Shown: positions 10,292 to 19,616 of the stretch, piece by piece
Numbering within the stretch: position 1 is the first letter of the stretch
Layout of the letters: every line of letters starts with the position of its first letter
Assembly: GCF_900142575.1 (NCBI RefSeq)
Contig: NZ_FRBI01000018.1
Coordinates: forward strand, 62,001 to 126,000
Length of the DNA: 64,000 nt
Source of the DNA: Actinacidiphila paucisporea
GTDB taxonomy: Bacteria; Actinomycetota; Actinomycetes; Streptomycetales; Streptomycetaceae
Direction of reading: 5' to 3'
Notes under the pieces: generated by a model
What the model was told of the DNA's origin: nothing
Databases searched by the model: none
What the model saw: only the letters and a program-made list of their open reading frames with translations
Position numbers and translations under genes: made by a program

Positions 10292-10331
10292 GCGGGCCGC
10301 GCCGTCACCGGCGATGACTTTCGGGTCCGGG

Positions 10332-10368
10332 GGGTGTCTGTATTCACGGAGGGATCCCCCAGACACCC
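10332..10368 (+). promoter_or_regulatory. Inverted repeat in the leader of the SigG-like gene
   Basis: GGGTGTCTG (10332-10340) and CAGACACCC (10360-10368) are perfect 9-base inverted repeats around a 19-base loop. They end just before the Shine-Dalgarno GGAG (10369-10372) of the sigma-factor gene. The element could be an operator dyad or an mRNA hairpin that limits ribosome access. Confidence 0.45.
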
Positions 10369-10379
10369 GGAGACATCAC

Positions 10380-11408
10380 GTGAATGCGCTGAGCGGGCAG
10401 GCCGCCGCCGGGGAGGCGTCGCAGGACAGCGACGCCTTCCTCAGGAAGGCAGCCGAATACCGTCCTGAGCTGCTGGCCCACTGCTACCGGATGCTCGGCT
10501 CCGTGCAGGACGCCGAGGACCTCGTCCAGGAGACGTATCTGCGGGCCTGGCGCGGCTACGGCGGCTTCGAGGGCCGCTCGTCGCTGCGCTTCTGGCTCTA
10601 CCGGATCGCCACCAGCGCCTGCCTGACCGCGCTCCAGCACAGCAGCCGCCGCTTCGTGCCCGCGGGGCTCGGGACCGCGAGCGACGACGTCACCACGCCG
10701 CTGCATCCCGCCGGTGCCACCGAGATCCCCTGGGTCCAGCCGATGCCCGACCTGGCGCCCGACCCCGCCGCGGTGGTCGCCGAGCGCGGCAGCGTGCGGC
10801 TCGCGCTGGTCGTCGCGCTCCAGGAGCTGCCGCCCAGGCAGCGGGCCGTGCTGATCCTGCGCGACGTCATGGCGTGGCGTGCCGCCGAGGTGGCCGACCT
10901 GCTCGGCACCAGCCCCGCCGCCGTCAACAGCGCGCTGCAACGCGCCCGCGCCCAGCTGCGGCAGGCCGCCGTCACCGAGGACGAGGTCACCGACTCGCTG
11001 GACGACAGCGGCCGGGCGCTGGTCGACCGCTACGCCAAGGCCTTCGAGGACGCCGACGTCGACGCCCTGGCCCGGCTGCTGAGCGACGACGTGCGGCTGG
11101 AGATGCCGCCCGAGCCGCAGTGGTTCGCCGGCCGCGAGGTCGTCCTGCGCTTCCTGGCGGCGCGGGTCTTCCCGATCGCCGGCGAGCAGCGCCTGCGGGG
11201 GCTCACCGTCAACGACGGCCAGTCGGCCCTGGCGACGTACTGGCGTGCGAACGACGGCCGCTTCCACTCGCACGCGATCCAGGTCCTGACCCTGCGCGGG
11301 CACCGGGTGGCCGGAATCCTCGTCTTCCGCGAGGCGCACTTCCCGGCGTTCGGGCTGCCCGCGACGCTGGACGCCGACGCCCCACCGGCCCCGTCGTGGC
11401 CGAGGTGA
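10380..11408 (+). CDS. ECF RNA polymerase sigma factor with C-terminal SnoaL-like domain (SigG type)
   Basis: 342 residues. Sigma region 2 (HCYRMLGSVQDAEDLVQETYLRAWRGY, about residues 33-60) and region 4 (LQELPPRQRAVLILRDVMAWRAAEVADLLGTS, about 145-180) are followed by a long C-terminal NTF2/SnoaL-like extension (LVDRYAKAFEDADVDALARLLSDD...). This layout marks the SigG/ECF56-like class, where the fused domain replaces or adds to an anti-sigma factor. GTG start with GGAG seven bases upstream. Its stop overlaps the next gene's GTG (GTGA), so the two proteins probably work together. Confidence 0.9.
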   Translation: MNALSGQAAAGEASQDSDAFLRKAAEYRPELLAHCYRMLGSVQDAEDLVQETYLRAWRGYGGFEGRSSLRFWLYRIATSACLTALQHSSRRFVPAGLGTASDDVTTPLHPAGATEIPWVQPMPDLAPDPAAVVAERGSVRLALVVALQELPPRQRAVLILRDVMAWRAAEVADLLGTSPAAVNSALQRARAQLRQAAVTEDEVTDSLDDSGRALVDRYAKAFEDADVDALARLLSDDVRLEMPPEPQWFAGREVVLRFLAARVFPIAGEQRLRGLTVNDGQSALATYWRANDGRFHSHAIQVLTLRGHRVAGILVFREAHFPAFGLPATLDADAPPAPSWPR

Positions 11409-11977
11409 CCGGGCCGGACACCGCGCCGCCGCTGCTGCGGCAGGCCGTCGACTACGCGCTGGGCTGCGTCGACCAGGTGCCGCCCGACGGGCTGCGGCGG
11501 CCGACGCCCTGCCGGGGCTGGGATCTCGACGCGCTGCTGTGCCACCTGTACGAGTCGGTGTGCGCGCTGCGGGAGGCGGCGCAGGACGGCGAGGTGGCCC
11601 TGCTGCCCGCGGCGCCGCCGCCCGCCGACCCGGTCGCCGCCGTGCGCCGCGGCGCGCGGGAGCTGCTGGACAGCCGGCGCGAACGGTCCTGCGGGGCCGC
11701 CGGGGAGCCCCCGCAGACGTACATCGGCGGCATGCCGGTGGCGAGCGGGACGGTGGCCTTCATCGGCGCGGTCGAACTCGCCGTGCACGGCTGGGACATC
11801 GCCCAGGCCTGCGGCACCCCGCGGCCCATACCGGTGCCGCTGGCGCTGGCGCTCCTGCGCAGGTCACCGATGCTCACCGGCGGCGCGGACCTCTTCGCCG
11901 CGCCCGTCCCCGTGTCACCACTGGCCTGCCCCGGCGACCGGCTGGTCGCGCTGCTCGGCCGCGCACCCGGCGGCTGA
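11405..11977 (+). CDS. TIGR03086-type DinB/mycothiol-dependent maleylpyruvate isomerase-like protein
   Basis: 190 residues. The N-terminal four-helix DinB-like region (PPLLRQAVDYALGCVDQVPPDGLRRPTPCRGWDLDALLCHLYESV) has the PTPC-x-x-W-D/H-LLxHL pattern of the mycothiol-dependent maleylpyruvate isomerase superfamily, and VELAVHGWDIAQACG carries the metal-binding His region. These proteins bind a metal and often use mycothiol. The GTGA overlap with the sigma-factor gene makes a redox or regulatory partnership plausible, but no anti-sigma activity can be claimed. GTG 11396 is an alternative start. Confidence 0.8.
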   Translation: MTGPDTAPPLLRQAVDYALGCVDQVPPDGLRRPTPCRGWDLDALLCHLYESVCALREAAQDGEVALLPAAPPPADPVAAVRRGARELLDSRRERSCGAAGEPPQTYIGGMPVASGTVAFIGAVELAVHGWDIAQACGTPRPIPVPLALALLRRSPMLTGGADLFAAPVPVSPLACPGDRLVALLGRAPGG

Positions 11978-12026
11978 CGGCCGGAGCAGCGGCCGGTACG
12001 TGGCGCGGCCCGTTCTCGCGGCACGC

Positions 12027-12071
12027 AGGAGGCCGCCGCGGCACCCGGAGGAGGTGCTGCGGCGGCCTCCT
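12027..12071. terminator. Strong bidirectional terminator hairpin
   Basis: The 18-base arms 12027-12044 and 12054-12071 pair with a single mismatch around a 9-base loop. The hairpin sits between the convergent DinB-like gene (stop 11977) and the DHA2 exporter (stop 12095) and should terminate both. Confidence 0.85.
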
Positions 12072-12094
12072 TCACGCTGCCGCCGGGCCGGCCG

Positions 12095-13540
12095 TCAGAC
12101 CTTCTCGGGCTGCGGGAGCGCGCCGGCCACCGGAGCGGCGTTCGGGTTCGCGGCGTCCGCCTGCCGCTTGCTCGGCGCCAGCACCGCGACCGCGGCGCCG
12201 ACGGCCGCGGCCACCGCCGCGACCACCTCGGCGGCCTGGAAGCCGTTCATGAAGGAGGCCTGCGACCCGTAGCCGCCGTGCGCGGAGAAGACCGCCACCA
12301 GCACCGCGACCCCGAAGACGCCGCCCGCCTCGCGCACGGTGTTGTTCGTGCCCGCCGCCACCCCCGAGTCCTCGACCGGCACCGCGCCGACGACCGCGTT
12401 CGCCACGGTCGGGAAGGTCATCGAGATGCCGATACCGGCCACGATGAGCGGCGTCACCAGCTCGCCGTAACCGGCGTGGGCCGAGGAGACCAGGGCGAGC
12501 CACAGCAGCCCCGCAGCCTGGAGCAGCAGTCCGAGCACCATGAAGGGACGGTTGCCGAACCGGTCCGACAGCGCGCCCGCCAGCGGCGCCACCAGCATCG
12601 GCATGCCCGTCCACACCAGCAGCCGCAGACCTGTCTGCAACGGGTCGTATCCCAAGCCCAGTTGGAACATCTGGGCGATCATGAACAGCGAGCCGATCAG
12701 CGAGAACATCATGAAGAAGACGACCGCGTTGGCGGTGGAGAAGCCGCGGCTGCGGAAGTAGCGCAGCGGCAGCATCGGGTAGCGCGCCCTGCGCTGCCAG
12801 GCCACGAAGGCCGCCGTCAGGGCCGCGCCGACGACCAGCGCGCCGATCACCTGCGGGTCGCCCCAGCCGATGGACGGCGCCCGCACCGGCGCCCACACCA
12901 GGGCGAAGAGCCCGGCACTCACCAGTGCCACACCGACCAGGTCGAGGTGCGGGCGCGTACCGCGGCTGTCGCGCAGCTTCAGCATGCACAGCGCCATGAC
13001 GGCGACGCCGACCGGTACGTTGATCCAGAAGATCCACTGCCAGGCGATGTCCTGGATGATCAGCCCGCCGAGCACCGGCCCCGCCGCCACCCCCAGGCCC
13101 GTGACGGCCCCCCAGATGCCGATCGCCGCGCCCCGCTTCTCCAGCGGGAAGGCGTTGCTGATCAAGGTGAGCGTCAGCGGCAGTACGACTGCCGCGCCCG
13201 CGCCCTGCACCACCCGGGCGGCGATCAGCGCGGATGACGAGCCCGCGGTCGCGCAGGCGATGGACGACAGGGTGAAGACGCCCACCCCGAGCACGTACAT
13301 GTTGCGCCGCCCGAAGCGGTCGCCGAGGGCCGCGCCGGTCAGCATCAGGCACGCGAAGGCCAGGTTGTAGCCGTTGATCGTCCATTCCAGGTCGGCCGGG
13401 CTCGCGTGCAGATGGCTCCGCAGCGTCGGCAGGGCAGTCGAGACGACCACCACGTCGAGCGAGGTGAGGAAGGCCCCGAGCGAGGCGAGGATCAGTGTCC
13501 ACCCCGTCCGCGACGCGGGCGGTTCCGTGCGTGTTGTCAC
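12095..13540 (-). CDS. DHA2-family MFS drug exporter
   Basis: 481 residues and 14 predicted helices. TSLDVVVVSTALPTLR has the helix-1 Asp (motif D1), TGAALGDRFGRRNMYVLG is motif A, and RVVQGAGAAVVLPLTLT is motif B. The motif C-like antiporter signature is GAVTGLGVAAGPVLGGLI. It is a proton-driven exporter of unknown substrate, most similar within this window to the protein at 18089-19552, so the two are likely paralogues of one subfamily. A LacI-type gene lies upstream on the same strand but 185 bases separate them, with no sign of an operon. Confidence 0.92.
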   Translation of the reverse strand: MTTRTEPPASRTGWTLILASLGAFLTSLDVVVVSTALPTLRSHLHASPADLEWTINGYNLAFACLMLTGAALGDRFGRRNMYVLGVGVFTLSSIACATAGSSSALIAARVVQGAGAAVVLPLTLTLISNAFPLEKRGAAIGIWGAVTGLGVAAGPVLGGLIIQDIAWQWIFWINVPVGVAVMALCMLKLRDSRGTRPHLDLVGVALVSAGLFALVWAPVRAPSIGWGDPQVIGALVVGAALTAAFVAWQRRARYPMLPLRYFRSRGFSTANAVVFFMMFSLIGSLFMIAQMFQLGLGYDPLQTGLRLLVWTGMPMLVAPLAGALSDRFGNRPFMVLGLLLQAAGLLWLALVSSAHAGYGELVTPLIVAGIGISMTFPTVANAVVGAVPVEDSGVAAGTNNTVREAGGVFGVAVLVAVFSAHGGYGSQASFMNGFQAAEVVAAVAAAVGAAVAVLAPSKRQADAANPNAAPVAGALPQPEKV

Positions 13541-13725
13541 CTGAAAAACCTCCAGTCCGGCCCCGGCCGACAGCCGGCGGCACCCGCGGGCGGCCCGTCT
13601 GCGCCGTCTCCACCGGACGCCGGCGAGCCGGTTGTCGCGGGGGGACGGAGGCGGGCGCGGCCCTCAGGAATAAAGACCAGGGCGTTGCTGGAAAGTCATC
13701 GCGGCGGGGAGCCGGCCGGGACCCG

Positions 13726-14754
13726 TCAGGAGGCCGGTTCGCGGGCGGGGACGGGGCCGGTGGAGCCGCGCAGCACCAGCTGGGTGGCCAGCTCGACGTG
13801 CAGCGCGTCGACCGTGTGCCGGTCGAGCAGCCGCATCAGCAGCGAGACCGCCATCCGCCCCATCTCCTCCAGCGGTTGGCGGACCGTGGTCAGCCGGGGC
13901 ACGGTGCTGCGGCTCAGGTCGATGTCGTCGAAGCCGGTGATCGACAGGTCCTCCGGGACCCGCAGGCCCCGCTCGTACGCGGCACGCAGCGCGCCGACCG
14001 CGGCCTTGTCGTTGAAGGCCACCAGCGCGGTCGGGCGCTCCGGCAGGTCGAGGAGCTGGCAGGCGGCGTCGTAGCCCCAGTCGGCGGTGGGCTCGATGCT
14101 GCGCAGCAGCTCGGGGGAGGGCAGCACCCCGGCGTCGGCCAGCGCGGAGGTGTGGCCGGCCAGCCGGGACTGGCTGGCGAGCCAGTCGCCGGGGCCGCCG
14201 ATCACCCCGATCCGCCGGTGGCCGAGGTCCACCAGGTGGGCGCTGACGGTACGCGCGGCGGTGAGGTTGGCGGCCGAGACCGACGCGATGTCCTGCGGCA
14301 GCGGGGTACGCGGGTCGACCACCACGAAGGGGAAGTCGGCGGCGCGCAGCGCCTCCAGATCCCGCTCCGGCTCGGGCGGCACGACCAGGATCGCGCCCGC
14401 GACCGCCGGGTCGTCCGGCAGGTCGGCGAGCACCTGCAGCTCGCGGGCCGCGTCGCCGGCGCTCAGCACCAGCCGCCTGCCGTACAGGTCGAGCGTCTCG
14501 GCGATCGAGGAGACGATCACCCCGAAGTAGTCGGTGAGGACGTAGGGGCAGCGCACGTAGATCGCGCCGCTCGCCGTACCGCGCCTGGCCGGGGCGGGCG
14601 CGCCGAGCCTGGCCACCGCGCGGCGCACCAGCTCGCGGGTGTCGGGGGCGACGTTGGCCTGGCCGTTCATCACCCGCGAGACGGTCGCGATCGACACGCC
14701 CGCCTCCGCCGCGATGGCCCGGACCGTGGCCCTGGAACCCGGCTGCCTAGCCAT
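13726..14754 (-). CDS. LacI-family transcriptional regulator
   Basis: 342 residues. The N-terminal helix-turn-helix/hinge (VRAIAAEAGVSIATVSRVMNGQANVAPDTRELV, about residues 11-43) is followed by a periplasmic-binding-protein-like sugar domain (YFGVIVSSIAETL, GHRRIGVIGGPGDW, TALVAFNDKAAVGALRAAYERGLRVPEDLSITGFDDIDLS). LacI proteins usually repress sugar-uptake or glycosidase genes. None is adjacent (neighbours are an exporter and BenE), so its targets may be distant. It is one candidate for binding the LacI-type boxes found elsewhere in the window, though CebR-type specificity cannot be judged by eye. Confidence 0.93.
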   Translation of the reverse strand: MARQPGSRATVRAIAAEAGVSIATVSRVMNGQANVAPDTRELVRRAVARLGAPAPARRGTASGAIYVRCPYVLTDYFGVIVSSIAETLDLYGRRLVLSAGDAARELQVLADLPDDPAVAGAILVVPPEPERDLEALRAADFPFVVVDPRTPLPQDIASVSAANLTAARTVSAHLVDLGHRRIGVIGGPGDWLASQSRLAGHTSALADAGVLPSPELLRSIEPTADWGYDAACQLLDLPERPTALVAFNDKAAVGALRAAYERGLRVPEDLSITGFDDIDLSRSTVPRLTTVRQPLEEMGRMAVSLLMRLLDRHTVDALHVELATQLVLRGSTGPVPAREPAS

Positions 14755-14943
14755 CCGTTACACCGCGCCGTTTCATGCGCACAGCCTAGCGCCGCGCAGG
14801 CGGGTGTTGACATGGCCGGGTCGCAAGCGGTGTCCTGGATTCGCACCGGATGCCGCCGGGAAACGTTACATCCTGTTCCAGGCGTCCGCCGGGTGGCCGG
14901 ACGCCCCGCGTCCCGGACCGGGCCGACCGCAGCTGCCGAGGGA

Positions 14944-16248
14944 TCAGCTGCGGTCCGGCTCAGGAAGCGCCTGATCCGCCGCGGGTCCCTGCGCCGCCAC
15001 GCCGCCGGGTGCGCCGGCCGCCGCCCGCCGCGACTGCCAGTGGCGTACGCCGTAGAGGGCGCCGCCCGCCAGCAGGCCCCAGAAGGCGCCGCTGACACCG
15101 AAGAAGGTCACGCCGGAGACCGTCACCACCGCGGTGACCACCGCGGCCTCCCGCTGCCCGGGGTCGGCCATCGCCGCGGTGAGGGAGTTCGCGAGGGCGC
15201 CGAGCAGCGCCAGGCCCGCCACCGCCTCGATGACGTGCGGCGGCGCCGCGTCGACCAGTGCGACGGCAGCGCTCGCGACCAGCCCGAGCAGGATGTAGAC
15301 CCCGCCCGCGGTGGCCGCCGCGCGGTAGCGCCTGCTCCGGTCGGGGCCCGCCTCGTCGCCCGCGCACAGGGCCGCGGTGATCGCCGCCAGGTTGACCGCG
15401 TGGCCGCCGAAGGGCGCCGAGAACAGCGAGAAGATTCCGGTCCAGCCGAACAGCGGGCCGGGCCGCGGGTGGTAGCCGTTGGCGCCGAGCACCGCGATGC
15501 CCGGGATGTTCTGCGAGGCCATGGTCACCACGTACAGCGGCAGCGCGATACCGATCGCGGCGGCGGCGGTGAAGTGCGGTGCCACCGCCACCGGGTGCGG
15601 CCACATCGGGCCGAGCGTGTCGGCCTTGATGTGGGTGGTGGTGGCGATCAGCACCACCGCCACCACGACGGCGGCCGGCACCGCGTAGAGCTTGCGCACA
15701 CTGCCGACGACCGCCCAGGTCACCACCACGGCGAGCCCGATGGCCGGGTCGGAGCGCACGGCCTGGGCCGGTGCCAGGCACAGCGGCAGCAGGATGCCCG
15801 CCAGCATGGCGTTGGCCAGCGGCACCGGGATCGCCGCCACCCAGCGGCCCAGCGGCCGCCACAGCCCGGAGACCACGATCAGCGCACCGGCGATCAGGAA
15901 CGCCCCCACCGCGGCCGGGAATCCGCCGTGCGGCACCGCCGAGCCCGCGAGCAGGGCGCCACCCGGCGTCGACCACGCGATGCTGATCGGCAGCCGCGAG
16001 CGCAGGCTCAGGAAGATCGCGCAGACGCCCATCGCGACCGACAGCGCCATCAGCCCGGACGCCGCCTGGGCATGCGAGGCGCCGACCTTGGTCAGGCCTT
16101 CGAGGACGACGGCGAAGGAACTGGCGAAGCCGACGAAGGCGGCGATGACGCCGGCCGTCGCCGGCCGCCACATCCCGCCCATGCCCTGGCCCCCGCCCTG
16201 GCCCCCGTCCGCGCTCTCGGCCGTCCTTCCCGGTGCGGCAGTGGCCAC
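14944..16248 (-). CDS. benE: BenE-family benzoate/H+ symporter
   Basis: 434 residues with 11-12 hydrophobic helices and BenE signatures: AGVIAAFVGFASSFAVVLEGL at the N-terminus, LSLRSRLPISIAWSTPGGALL, PVPLANAMLAGILLPLCLAP, and NIPGIAVLGANGYHPRPGPLFGWTGIFSLFSAPFGGHAVNLAAITAAL. The family takes up benzoate. The GTG at 16248 is preferred to the longer ATG at 16284 because GGAGGGG lies five bases before it. No benzoate catabolic genes are near, although a phenylacetate-pathway gene lies at the left edge of the window. Confidence 0.85.
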   Translation of the reverse strand: MATAAPGRTAESADGGQGGGQGMGGMWRPATAGVIAAFVGFASSFAVVLEGLTKVGASHAQAASGLMALSVAMGVCAIFLSLRSRLPISIAWSTPGGALLAGSAVPHGGFPAAVGAFLIAGALIVVSGLWRPLGRWVAAIPVPLANAMLAGILLPLCLAPAQAVRSDPAIGLAVVVTWAVVGSVRKLYAVPAAVVVAVVLIATTTHIKADTLGPMWPHPVAVAPHFTAAAAIGIALPLYVVTMASQNIPGIAVLGANGYHPRPGPLFGWTGIFSLFSAPFGGHAVNLAAITAALCAGDEAGPDRSRRYRAAATAGGVYILLGLVASAAVALVDAAPPHVIEAVAGLALLGALANSLTAAMADPGQREAAVVTAVVTVSGVTFFGVSGAFWGLLAGGALYGVRHWQSRRAAAGAPGGVAAQGPAADQALPEPDRS

Positions 16249-16338
16249 CGGAACCCCTCCGATCCGCCCCCGGAAGACGTCCACCGGGGCAACCGCCGCA
16301 TCCTAGTGCGCCACCGCGCTCCGGGGCGCGCGGATTAT

Positions 16339-16368
16339 CGGGCGCCCGGGCATCAGGCCCGGCGCCCG
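16339..16368 (-). terminator. Hairpin terminator after the secreted propeller gene
   Basis: A 12-13 base GC-rich stem with one bulged C (arms 16339-16351 and 16357-16368, loop 5 bases) lies 18 bases beyond the stop of the upstream minus-strand gene and before benE. Confidence 0.6.
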
Positions 16369-16386
16369 GCGGTCGCGGCGGGTGCT

Positions 16387-17940
16387 CTACGGCGCGGTGC
16401 CGTGGGTGGTGACGGTCGTCGCGGCCGACCGCGCGCTGGTGTTGCCGGCCCCGTCGGTGACGGCGACCTGGTAGTGATACGTCGTGCCCGGCTTGATCTT
16501 GCTGTCGGTGAGGACGAGCGTCGGGCGGATCCAGAAGGTCGAACTGGCGTTGACCGTGGCGAATTTGGCGCCGTTGCGGTAGATCGTGTACGTCAGCGCG
16601 GAGTCGTCGAGGTCGAGCGAGGCCCGCCACCCGAGTCGTATGCCGCCGCCCAGCAGCAGCCGCGCGTGCACCGGCTGCGGTACGGACGGGGCGCCGACGT
16701 CCGGGGTGTTCGCGAACCGGATCAGGCCCTGCTGCGGCCGATTGCCGTCGCTGGCGATCCGGGTGAACTCGCCGCCCACCCACAGGTAGTCGGTGCCGCC
16801 CGCGGACGCGGTGGTCAGCGCGCGCGGGCCGATCTGCTCGGTGCCGGCCGGGCCGTCGTCGGTGTCGGGGAACCATCCGAGCAGCGGGCTCGGGTTGTCG
16901 ACCGACTCGGCGAGCAGATGCTGCCGGGCGTCCATCTGGGGGAACTGCCCCATGCTGGAGCAGTCGTGGGCGTGCGAGGCGCTGTAGAGCACGCCCTTGT
17001 AGACCAGCACCGCCTGCGTCGCACCCAGGCAGGTGTCGCGCCAGCGCTGGTCCAGCGTGCTGAAGGCCACCGCGATCCGGCCGTCGAAGACCCCGTGGCC
17101 GGTGCCCTCGTTGCCGGTGTAGAAGCTGGTGGCGTCGGCCGTCAGGGTCTGCACGGTCGAGGTCGGCGGGATGAAGCCCGGATACGTCCGGACGTTCGCA
17201 CCGGTCGTGGCGCTCACCACGGCGAGGGCGTGCGAGTCGGCGCCGTTGACGGTGTTGAAGTCGCCGCCGAGCACCACCTTCGAGCCGTCCGGGGTGGGCA
17301 GCACCGCCTTGCCGGCGTCGTCGGCGTCGGGCGCGAAGGGCTTGAGCGCGCCGGTGGTGTCGACCGCGGCGAAATGCCGCCGGGTCTGCCCGTCCACCGA
17401 GGTGAAGTCCCCGGCGAAGTAGACGGTGTCGGCGGTCACCGCGATCCCTCGCACCCTGGCGGGCACCGCCACCTTGAAGTCGGTCTTCACCGTACAGGTG
17501 GCGATGTCGATGGCCGCCAGACTGCTGACCGGCGTGCCGTTGACCTTCCCGAACGTACCGCCCGCATACAGCGTCGACTTGTCCGGCGACACCGCCAGCG
17601 CCCGCACGGTCGCGGCGCCGCTGCCGACGGTGAACGACAGCCGGCACGAGGTCGGAGCGCCGGAAGCGGCGTCGAAGGCCTGGAAGTTGAGGGCCGGCTG
17701 CTCGCTGGTCCCCGCCGCGGCACCCGGCGGCCTGACCGAGGAGAAGGTGCCTCCGGCGAAGACCACGCCGTTCGCCTGCGCCAGCGCCCACACGACCCCG
17801 TTGACCTGCCAGGTAGGCAGGTCGTCGGCGGTCATCCCCAGCGGAGCCGTCAGCGCCCCCGCCGGACCCGCCGACGAGAACCCGACCATCGAGGCCGCCG
17901 CCATCCCCGCCGCGACGACTCCCGCACTTCTTCTTCTCAT
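16387..17940 (-). CDS. Secreted beta-propeller-like protein with C-terminal fibronectin type III domain
   Basis: 517 residues. The N-terminus MRRRSAGVVAAG then a hydrophobic stretch ending near AGPAGA is a signal peptide. The body has recurring strand motifs VVFAGGTF, LYAGGTFGKVNG, VYFAGDFTSVDG, VVLGGDFNTVNG and LWVGGEFTRI, each about 50-80 residues apart, as in DUF5122/propeller-type proteins. A fibronectin type III domain follows (about residues 425-515: LGWRASLDLDDSALTYTIYRNG... TTYHYQVAVTDGAGN). Probably an extracellular binding protein; no catalytic motif was recognised. An upstream in-frame GTG at 17958 is an alternative start. Confidence 0.8.
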   Translation of the reverse strand: MRRRSAGVVAAGMAAASMVGFSSAGPAGALTAPLGMTADDLPTWQVNGVVWALAQANGVVFAGGTFSSVRPPGAAAGTSEQPALNFQAFDAASGAPTSCRLSFTVGSGAATVRALAVSPDKSTLYAGGTFGKVNGTPVSSLAAIDIATCTVKTDFKVAVPARVRGIAVTADTVYFAGDFTSVDGQTRRHFAAVDTTGALKPFAPDADDAGKAVLPTPDGSKVVLGGDFNTVNGADSHALAVVSATTGANVRTYPGFIPPTSTVQTLTADATSFYTGNEGTGHGVFDGRIAVAFSTLDQRWRDTCLGATQAVLVYKGVLYSASHAHDCSSMGQFPQMDARQHLLAESVDNPSPLLGWFPDTDDGPAGTEQIGPRALTTASAGGTDYLWVGGEFTRIASDGNRPQQGLIRFANTPDVGAPSVPQPVHARLLLGGGIRLGWRASLDLDDSALTYTIYRNGAKFATVNASSTFWIRPTLVLTDSKIKPGTTYHYQVAVTDGAGNTSARSAATTVTTHGTAP

Positions 17941-18088
17941 ACGCCACCCTGCCCCCACCAGGCACGCGCCGGTCGAACGCGTGCAACATGTGGCAAGGCT
18001 AGCGTTTGCACCCCTATCGGGTACCGGGATCTCCGCTTCCCGGCCCCCAGTCGAACGGCGGCGGGCCGGGATGGCGCAGGCCGGCGGG

Positions 18089-19552
18089 TCAGTCGCTGCC
18101 GCGATGTGCGGCGGCCACCTGTGCGTCCGTCGCGCCCGGCGCGTCCTGAACGGCCGGCGCCGCGGCCGGGGTTCGGCGGCTGCCCGGGATGCCGAGGGCG
18201 ATGAGCGCCCCGAGGAAGGCGTATCCGGTCACCGCGGTCATCGCCGCCCTGAAGCCCCGGGTGAACTGCTCGGGGGACGCGTAGCCGCCGCGGCCGGAGA
18301 AGACCGCGACGGTGACCGCGACCCCGAGGACCCCGCCGAAGATCCGCAGCATCATGAACACCCCGGACGCCTGGCCGATCTCCTGCGGCCGCACCGCGCC
18401 GACGACCGCGCGCTGCGCCGCCGGCATCGCCATGGTCAGGCCGATGCCGCTGGTGATCAGCGCGGGCAGCAGCGTCGGATAGCTCGTGCCGGTGCCGGCG
18501 ACCAGCGCGATCCAGCCCATGCTGGCGGCCTGCAGCAACAGGCCGCCGACAACGAAGGCCCGCTCGCCGAGGGTGTCGGCGAGCCGTCCGACGATCGGCG
18601 CGCACACCATCAGCGTCGCCGACCACGGCATCAGCCGCAGCCCCGCGCCCAGCGGTCCGGTGCCGAGCACCGTCTGGAAGTACTGCGCCAGGAAGAACAG
18701 CGTGCCGTACAGCGACGCGAAGACCATGAAATTGGCCGGGTTGGCCGTGGCGAAGGCCCGTGCGCGGAAGAAGCGCATCGGCAGCATCGGCGCCTTCGTC
18801 CGCTGCTCCCAGCGCACGAAGGCGGCCAGCAGCGCGGCCCCCAGCGCCCAGGACCCCAGCACCTCGACGCTGTTCCAGCCCGCCGCGTTGCCCCGGACCA
18901 GCCCCCACACCAGGCCGAAGGCGGACAGCGTCACCAGCACCACCCCGGCCAGGTCGAAGCGGTTGTTCGGGCCGACGCTCTCGACGACGCGCCGGGTGGT
19001 GAACGCGATCGTGACCAGCCCGACCGGCAGGTTCAGCCAGAAGATCCACTGCCAGGCCAGGCCCTCGGCGACGACGCCGCCGATGAAGGGGCCGCTGAAG
19101 GTCGCGAGCCCGGTGAAGCCCAGGTAGAGCCCCATTGCCCTGCCCCGCTGCCGCGGCGGGAAGATCGCGCTGATCATGGTCAGCGACAGCGGCAGCACCA
19201 TCGCGGCGCCCGCACCCTGCAAGGCGCGGAAGGCGATCAGCGCGCCGATGCCGGGCGACAGCGCGCACGCCGCCGACGCGACGGTGAAGAGCGCGAGCCC
19301 GCCGGTGAACATCCGCCGGCGGCCGAAGCGGTCGCCCAGCGCCGCCCCGGTCAGCAGCAGTACCGCGAACGCCAGGTTGTACGCGTTGACGACCCACTCG
19401 AGTGATGCGGTCGAGGCCGTCAGATCCCGCCGTATCGTGGTCAGCGCCGTCGAGACGACGACGCTGTCCATCGCCATCATGAACGACGCCAGTGACGCAA
19501 GTCCCAGCACCCATGCCTGTTCGGACGTCATCCGTCCCGTGTCGCCGGCCAC
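18089..19552 (-). CDS. DHA2-family MFS drug exporter
   Basis: 487 residues, 14-helix DHA2 exporter. Motif D1: FMMAMDSVVVSTALTTIRRDL. Motif A: TGAALGDRFGRRRMFTGG. Motif B: RALQGAGAAMVLPLSLT. Motif C-like: LGFTGLATFSGPFIGGVV. The GTG start at 19552 is chosen because AGGGAG lies about 5 bases upstream; the open frame extends 84 bases further with no better start. It shares layout and many segments with the exporter at 12095-13540 (for example W-T/V-I/V-N-x-Y-N-L-A-F-A). The substrate is unknown. Confidence 0.9.
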   Translation of the reverse strand: MAGDTGRMTSEQAWVLGLASLASFMMAMDSVVVSTALTTIRRDLTASTASLEWVVNAYNLAFAVLLLTGAALGDRFGRRRMFTGGLALFTVASAACALSPGIGALIAFRALQGAGAAMVLPLSLTMISAIFPPRQRGRAMGLYLGFTGLATFSGPFIGGVVAEGLAWQWIFWLNLPVGLVTIAFTTRRVVESVGPNNRFDLAGVVLVTLSAFGLVWGLVRGNAAGWNSVEVLGSWALGAALLAAFVRWEQRTKAPMLPMRFFRARAFATANPANFMVFASLYGTLFFLAQYFQTVLGTGPLGAGLRLMPWSATLMVCAPIVGRLADTLGERAFVVGGLLLQAASMGWIALVAGTGTSYPTLLPALITSGIGLTMAMPAAQRAVVGAVRPQEIGQASGVFMMLRIFGGVLGVAVTVAVFSGRGGYASPEQFTRGFRAAMTAVTGYAFLGALIALGIPGSRRTPAAAPAVQDAPGATDAQVAAAHRGSD

Positions 19553-19616
19553 CGTTCTCCCTCTGCTCACCTCGCCCGGGGCACGCGGTACGCGCCGTTC
19601 GCGTCCGAGCCCTGAG

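Noticed and set aside
14807-14875. TTGACA and AACGTT near the LacI gene as a promoter and LacI operator
   Set aside because: The TTGACA points away from any gene and the palindrome core is only six bases. Too weak to list as a site.
13495-18204. 1569-codon open frame on the plus strand
   Set aside because: It runs antisense to the LacI, BenE, secreted propeller and exporter genes, which carry clear family motifs. Its product is low-complexity Arg/Gly/Ala/His sequence. It is a high-GC shadow.
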